DNA from: an uncultured Pseudomonadales bacterium
GTDB lineage: Bacteria > Pseudomonadota > Gammaproteobacteria > Pseudomonadales > Azotimanducaceae
Length of the DNA stretch: 64,000 nt
Direction of reading: 5' to 3'
Assembly: GCA_951813295.1 (NCBI GenBank)
Contig: CATOTI010000002.1
Coordinates: forward strand, 3,172,522-3,236,521
Below are positions 63,020 to 64,000 of the stretch, piece by piece; positions within the stretch are counted from its first letter, which is position 1, and every line of letters starts with the position of its first letter. The position numbers and the translations under genes are program-made. The notes under the pieces were generated by a model. That model was not told the origin of the DNA, searched no databases, and saw nothing but the letters and a program-made list of their open reading frames with translations.

Positions 63020-64000
63020 TCAGGAGCAGTCTGAACGTGGCGGATCCACACCGTCGGGGAGTGCGACGCGCACGGCCTCGGGGCAGTGGCTCGGCACACG
63101 GCGGCCGGTGCGGTAGTCGATCGTCGTCATCCCTTCGCCGGCCGTCAGGGGCGCTGCGTCGACATCGCGCATGATGCGATTCCAGACCCGCATCGCACCG
63201 ACACCACCCGAGAGTCCGTGCGGCGTGTTGTCGTCCCGGCCGATCCAGACGACGCTCAGCTGATCACCGTCGTAGCCCGCGAACCAGCTGTCGCGATTCC
63301 CCGTCGTGGTCCCGGTCTTACCGGCGGCGCCGCTACGGGCATGCGGGCTCTGACGGCCGGTGCCGCGTGCCATCGCGGCCTGTAATGCCGTGTTGAGGGC
63401 TTCGATCGGTGCGTATTCGGCGACCTGGTTGACCCGCAGCTCGTAGCGGGCGCGTTCGCGCGATGCGGAGTCGAGAATGTCGGTGACCGTGTTCACGTTC
63501 GGCAGGAACCCGCCGCCGGCGAATACGGCGTAGATATTCGAGACCTCCAGGGGCGTCAGTTCGACGGTGCCCAGCACGAGCGAGGGATAGCGAACGGGCT
63601 CGTGATCGGTGAGCTCGACGACCCGATCGGCGATCGCGTCGATGCCGACGTCGATGCCGAGGCGCACGGTCGGCACGTTGAGTGAGTCGCCGAGCGCACG
63701 GATGAGCGGGATGGGACCGCGGAAATCCTCGTCGAAATTGCGTGGCGACCAGTTGTCGTAATCGGCCAGCGTCAGGGGCTCGTCGAGAAGCTCGGACGTG
63801 AGGTGGAAACGCTTCGTCTCGAGCGCTTCCAGGTAGACGAGCGGCTTGATGAGGGATCCCACCTGGCGTCGCGCGTTCAACGCTCGGTTGAATCCCTGCG
63901 CGCCGCCGTCGCGGCCGCCGACGATGGCGAGCACGTCGCCGGTTTGTGAGCGGCGAATGACAATGGCGACCTGTAGCGATCCCGCATCGATTCCGCGCTC
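63020..64000 (-). CDS. mrcB: PBP1B-type penicillin-binding protein, C-terminal part (5' outside window)
   Basis: The frame is open to base 64000, so only the last 326 residues are seen. They form the transpeptidase domain: SxxK in VGSLIKPLVYLEAL, SxN in GDSLNVPTVRLG and KTG in AAGKTGTTTGNRDSWFAGY. QVAIVIRRSQTGDVLAIVGG near the edge is typical of class A PBPs, and the short C-terminus fits PBP1B better than PBP1A, but the transglycosylase domain is not visible. Cross-links peptidoglycan in the periplasm. The gene name is provisional. Confidence 0.85.
   Translation of the reverse strand, partial: ERGIDAGSLQVAIVIRRSQTGDVLAIVGGRDGGAQGFNRALNARRQVGSLIKPLVYLEALETKRFHLTSELLDEPLTLADYDNWSPRNFDEDFRGPIPLIRALGDSLNVPTVRLGIDVGIDAIADRVVELTDHEPVRYPSLVLGTVELTPLEVSNIYAVFAGGGFLPNVNTVTDILDSASRERARYELRVNQVAEYAPIEALNTALQAAMARGTGRQSPHARSGAAGKTGTTTGNRDSWFAGYDGDQLSVVWIGRDDNTPHGLSGGVGAMRVWNRIMRDVDAAPLTAGEGMTTIDYRTGRRVPSHCPEAVRVALPDGVDPPRSDCS

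Overview
The window is GC-rich, densely coding DNA with a genome style typical of a Gram-negative aerobic heterotroph. Several things point to Pseudomonadota, most likely an uncultured gammaproteobacterium: a TonB-dependent receptor behind a Fur-like site, a PBP1B-type transpeptidase next to a TPR lipoprotein, glcDEF, a mauBEDA-type quinoprotein amine dehydrogenase cluster, Lon, PspC and CnoX. Many genes are joined by ATGA or near-zero spacing and several start with GTG or TTG. The host assignment is inference; no rRNA gene is present.

Layout. 1-4.7 kb: end of a DUF899 gene, then a minus-strand pair of a PEP-utilising phosphotransferase and a stand-alone LanC-like cyclase, with tRNA-Cys directly upstream. 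4.8-11 kb: a frameshifted ankyrin gene, an aldo/keto reductase with a methyltransferase, TerB, and a minus-strand OsmC / flavin oxidoreductase / quinone reductase operon. 11-18.2 kb: Lon, DUF5990, SDR, aldo/keto reductase, a small secreted protein, a PhyH dioxygenase and a NUDT19-like Nudix hydrolase. 18.2-24 kb: a 1580-residue UvrA-type protein with four nucleotide-binding modules, overlapping a terpenoid-cyclase-fold gene. 24-33.7 kb: DUF1801, nitronate monooxygenase, an SbcD-like phosphoesterase with an acyl-CoA dehydrogenase, a TonB receptor, an NAD-dependent SDR and a two-domain CoA-transferase.

33.7-35.9 kb is an intergenic island. A hairpin-rich repeat is split by an IS110/IS1111-type insertion sequence whose boundaries can be read by comparison with an inverted copy of the repeat at 54.0-54.7 kb. 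35.9-44.7 kb reads as an amine-utilisation region: heavy chain, MauE, MauD, a TTQ light chain with both cofactor tryptophans, a c-type cytochrome and an APC permease, then after CnoX and an AT-rich gap a glutamine-synthetase-like ligase and a class I glutamine amidotransferase. 44.7-51.3 kb: PspC, two acyl-CoA ligases flanking two hotdog thioesterases, and an MFS transporter with no ordinary start codon. 51.4-54 kb: a three-gene ABC-2 exporter. 54.7-64 kb: a second nitronate monooxygenase-like gene, a DUF3089 hydrolase and a dihydroorotase on the minus strand, glcDEF with a GNAT gene, a TPR lipoprotein, and the 3' part of a PBP1B-type gene that leaves the window.

The clearest functional modules are periplasmic amine oxidation with electron transfer to cytochrome c, glycolate oxidation (GlcDEF), and acyl-CoA metabolism. 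The most unusual items are the LanC/PEP-phosphotransferase pair, the four-module UvrA with its overlapping partner, and the repeat family with its insertion sequence.
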